Of a stretch of DNA of 8,518 nt, positions 6,335-8,518 are shown piece after piece (position 1 is the first letter of the stretch; every line of letters starts with the position of its first letter). The stretch is from positions 3,045 through 11,562 of the forward strand of contig DGBL01000229.1 of assembly GCA_002384315.1 (NCBI GenBank), in the 5' to 3' direction. The notes under the pieces are model-generated. The model saw only the letters and a program-made list of their open reading frames with translations, was not told where the DNA came from and did not search any database. A program made the translations under genes and the position numbers. The DNA is from Micrococcaceae bacterium UBA4005 (GTDB lineage: Bacteria > Actinomycetota > Actinomycetes > Actinomycetales > Micrococcaceae).

Positions 6335-8310
6335 CGGAGATTCTCGTTCCGTCGGACTGCTTCGGAAGATGCCAGCTGCCATGGCACGCTGGCTACCATC
6401 ACCCCGGGCACGAAGTGCAGGCGGGACTTGATCCGCAGCGCAGTCTGATTATGAACCAGCTGCTCCCACCACGTGCCCACCACATACTCGGGAATGTAGA
6501 CCACGATCAGGTCGCGCGGTGAATCCCTGCGCAACTCGGTGATGTATTTGATGATCGGCGCGATCGTATCCCGATAGGGCGAGGCTAGGACGGTAATCGG
6601 CACGGGAACCTCGAAGCGGTCCCAGTCCTGGAGGGTGCGCCGGGTCTGCTCGGGATCCACGTCCACGGTGACGGCGTCCAGCGTGGAGGGCCGGGACGCC
6701 CTTGCGAAAGCCAGCGCGCGCAGGACGGGCTTGCGCACGTGCGAGACCAGGACGACGGCGTGCACGCGGGAAGGCAACGCGCGAAGTTTGATGGGGTCAT
6801 CCACCGCGAGTTCCGTCGCAACCGCATCGTAGTGCCCCTTGATCACGCGCATGATCACGAACAGGATCATCATGGCCATCACCGCAATCCACGCACCGAA
6901 CTCGAACTTCGTGACGAAGACAACCAGCAGCACGGCGGCCGTCAGGACGAAACCGACTGTGTTGATGGCCCGGGATTTCGCCATCCTCCAGCGCTCCGAC
7001 CGGTCGGCGCTGCTGCGTAGTTCCCGCGACCAGTGCCTGATCAGCGCGAGCTGCGTGGTGGTGAAGGAGACGAACACCCCAATGATGTACAGCTGGACCA
7101 ACGCTGTCACGTCGGAACCGAAGACCAGGATAAGCAGAATCGCGCCTAGGCCCAGCGCCACGATTCCGTTGCTGAAGGTGAGCCGGTCGCCCTTGGTGCG
7201 CAATTGGCGCGGCAGGTAGCCGTCCGTAGCCAGGATGGAGGCCAGCACGGGAAATCCGGTGAACGCTGCGTGCCCGGCCATGAGCAGGATCAGCGCTGTT
7301 GCGGCGACGGTAAGAAAGAACGGCACCGTGCCGGCTCCAAAGATCGTCTCGGCAAGCTGGCTGAGTACTGGGTCCTGGATATAGTCCGCCGCTATCGGCT
7401 CTCCGTTGGAGCGGAGCTGCGCCAGCGGGTCCTGCACCACATGGACTTTCGCGGCGTTGGCCAGATAGATGACTCCAGCCATCATGGCCGCTGATACCAG
7501 CCCGAGGATCAGCAGGGTCGCCGCCGCGTTGCGGCTGCGCGGCGGTGCGAAACTGGGAACCTTCGAGCTGGGCACCTCGATCCCTGTGAGTGCAGCCGCC
7601 CCGGCCGAAAATGCACGCAGCACCAGCAGCCCTCCTGCCAGGCCCACCAGTCCCGCATCGAAAGCGGAGTCGGGGATTATTTCGAAGCCTGCACTGGGCG
7701 CCTGCTCCAGTATTCCGGCGGATTCCTGGAGGATTCCTGTCAGGCACAGCCCAAAAACGGCCAGCATGAACAGGTAGGTAGGAGCCGCCATCACCGGGCC
7801 GCCGCGTGAGCCTCCGCGGAGGTTCACCAGCACTAGGACGACGACGGCGGCCACCGCCACGCTGGTCCTGGCCGGAGCGGCGCCCGGTGCAATGGCAACA
7901 AGATATTGGGCGGCCGCGGAAACAGACACTGCGACGGTGAGCACATAATCGACCATGAGCGCCGAAGCGACCGTGGTTCCGGCATGAGCGCCGAGATTCT
8001 TACTGGCGATTTCATAGTCTCCACCGCCCGAGGGGTACGCGCGTACGGCTTGCCGGTAGGAAGCTATGACGACCAGCAGGATCACGATCACCGCCAGTCC
8101 CACCCATGGCGAGACGGCCACGGCGGCCACTCCCGCCAACGCCAGCGTCAGCAGAATTTCATCCGGCGCATAGGCTACCGAGGAAAACGCATTGGCGGAG
8201 AAGGTCGGCACCGCAATCCATTTGGGCAAGGACTGCTGTCTGAGCATCCGGTCACTGCGGAATGGTTTGCCCACCATGACCCGCTTGGCGGCCTCGAGAA
8301 AAGTCAGCAC
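6331..8310 (-). CDS. KimA-like APC-superfamily transporter, probable K+ uptake
   Basis: This is a membrane transporter of 659 residues from the chosen GTG. It resembles Bacillus subtilis KimA (YdaO), a proton-coupled K+ symporter inhibited by c-di-AMP, along its whole length: 'SYRQAVRAYPSGGGDYE', 'VDYVLTVAVS', 'AFSAGAAALTGIE', 'GDRLTFSNGI', 'LYIIGVF', 'VFVTKFEF'. About 12 hydrophobic segments span roughly residues 31-490. A soluble C-terminal domain (about 514-659, 'HAVVLVSHVRKPVLRAL') resembles the USP-like regulatory domain of KimA. Residues aligning with the KimA ion site are Y47, D121, Y122, T125, S129, T242, E245 and Y408, but KimA D36 is replaced by N40. Start choice: GTG at 8310 aligns with the N-terminus of homologues ('VLTFLEAAKR') and has TAATGT seven bases upstream, suggesting a leaderless mRNA. 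ATG at 8349 and GTG at 8391 (686 residues) are in frame but lack ribosome sites, and the latter leaves only 29 bp to trkA. Substrates other than K+, such as amino acids, remain possible. Confidence 0.88.
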   Translation of the reverse strand: MLTFLEAAKRVMVGKPFRSDRMLRQQSLPKWIAVPTFSANAFSSVAYAPDEILLTLALAGVAAVAVSPWVGLAVIVILLVVIASYRQAVRAYPSGGGDYEIASKNLGAHAGTTVASALMVDYVLTVAVSVSAAAQYLVAIAPGAAPARTSVAVAAVVVLVLVNLRGGSRGGPVMAAPTYLFMLAVFGLCLTGILQESAGILEQAPSAGFEIIPDSAFDAGLVGLAGGLLVLRAFSAGAAALTGIEVPSSKVPSFAPPRSRNAAATLLILGLVSAAMMAGVIYLANAAKVHVVQDPLAQLRSNGEPIAADYIQDPVLSQLAETIFGAGTVPFFLTVAATALILLMAGHAAFTGFPVLASILATDGYLPRQLRTKGDRLTFSNGIVALGLGAILLILVFGSDVTALVQLYIIGVFVSFTTTQLALIRHWSRELRSSADRSERWRMAKSRAINTVGFVLTAAVLLVVFVTKFEFGAWIAVMAMMILFVIMRVIKGHYDAVATELAVDDPIKLRALPSRVHAVVLVSHVRKPVLRALAFARASRPSTLDAVTVDVDPEQTRRTLQDWDRFEVPVPITVLASPYRDTIAPIIKYITELRRDSPRDLIVVYIPEYVVGTWWEQLVHNQTALRIKSRLHFVPGVMVASVPWQLASSEAVRRNENLR

Positions 8311-8317
8311 AGCCCAC

Positions 8318-8323
8318 ACATTA
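8318..8323 (-). promoter_or_regulatory. Candidate -10 box of the transporter, leaderless start
   Basis: The minus strand reads TAATGT, fitting TANNNT, and ends seven bases before the GTG at 8310-8308. That spacing would place the transcription start at or next to the start codon. No Shine-Dalgarno sequence is seen before any candidate start of this gene, which fits leaderless translation. There is no clear -35. Confidence 0.35.
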
Positions 8324-8369
8324 GCGCGTTTCGGTGCAGCGGAACCCATTAGGCTGATGGGGAACAGGA

Positions 8370-8400
8370 CCGGTCGCGGCGCACATCGCACCGCAGCCGG
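8370..8400. repeat. Imperfect inverted repeat in the divergent gap
   Basis: The arms 'ccggtcgcgg' (8370-8379) and 'ccgcagccgg' (8391-8400) match at eight of ten positions around an 11-bp centre. The element lies between the divergent transporter and trkA genes, where a shared regulator could bind. GC-rich DNA yields such repeats by chance fairly often. Confidence 0.35.
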
Positions 8401-8405
8401 GCATC

Positions 8406-8411
8406 GGAGAG
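8406..8411 (+). promoter_or_regulatory. Ribosome binding site of trkA
   Basis: GGAGAG lies nine bases before the GTG at 8421. It supports that start over the in-frame TTG at 8430, though the latter is closer to the N-terminus usual in the family. Confidence 0.5.
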
Positions 8412-8420
8412 AAAACAGGG

Positions 8421-8518
8421 GTGGAGTCGTTGGCTCATTTCGTGATCATGGGATGTGGCAGGGTGGGCGTCAGCCTCGCCCATACACTGGATGACTCTGG
8501 CCACAGCGTCGCGATCAT
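8421..8518 (+). CDS. trkA: TrkA-type potassium-transport regulator, N-terminal fragment
   Basis: TrkA/RCK proteins are cytosolic NAD(H)- or nucleotide-binding subunits that gate K+ transporters. Only the first 32 codons are in the window. They read 'AHFVIMGCGRVG' followed by 'SLAHTLDDSGHSVAI': a beta strand, the Rossmann loop G-x-G-x-x-G (GCGRVG) and the first helix, as in the family. The GTG at 8421 has GGAGAG nine bases upstream. A TTG at 8430 is the alternative, giving the usual family N-terminus 'MAHFVIMGCG', with a purine-rich AGGGGTGGAG just before it. It diverges from the KimA-like transporter. In M. tuberculosis the equivalent place holds ceoB and ceoC (from memory), so a second trkA paralogue may follow beyond the window. 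Confidence 0.85.
   Translation, partial: MESLAHFVIMGCGRVGVSLAHTLDDSGHSVAI

Noticed and set aside
6797..7747. 316-residue minus-strand open frame inside the transporter gene
   Set aside because: It is an alternative frame of the KimA-like gene, Arg/Gly-rich, without a ribosome site or family motif.

Overview
The window is GC-rich chromosomal DNA from a high-GC actinobacterium. Three things point to a member of the Micrococcaceae (Arthrobacter-like): RNase E with a long charged N-terminal extension, an actinobacterial-type DXS ('[13 protein letters not shown]'), and the order APC permease - TrmA-type methyltransferase beside a divergent trkA. The family assignment is inference from remembered protein similarity. 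I see no insertion sequence, phage gene, CRISPR array, tRNA or rRNA. The content looks like ordinary core genome.

From left to right there are five protein genes. The first four are on the minus strand. rne (RNase E/G, from 2537, running off the left edge) is preceded by a 395-bp gap rich in inverted repeats. dxs (2933-4897), the first enzyme of the MEP isoprenoid pathway, has a short structured leader and a good -10 box. A TrmA/RlmD-type RNA m5U methyltransferase (5009-6334) lacks the usual Fe-S cysteines. A KimA-like APC-superfamily transporter (6331-8310) overlaps the methyltransferase start by ATGA. The fifth gene, trkA (from 8421, plus strand, running off the right edge), encodes a Rossmann/RCK potassium-transport regulator and is divergent from the transporter.

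Two functional themes can be read from the layout. The right end looks like a potassium-homeostasis locus: a KimA-type K+ symporter homologue back to back with a TrkA/RCK protein. The transporter is translationally coupled to an RNA methyltransferase, an order that (from memory) matches Rv2689c-Rv2690c-Rv2691/ceoB in Mycobacterium tuberculosis. The left part holds housekeeping functions, isoprenoid precursor synthesis and mRNA turnover, each with its own probable promoter/leader region.

I did not find a clearly undescribed multi-gene system. The observations most worth a second look are an Asp-to-Asn change at a key ion-site position of the KimA-like transporter, a 20-bp near-perfect palindrome and a nested inverted repeat upstream of rne, and the hairpin pair in the dxs leader.
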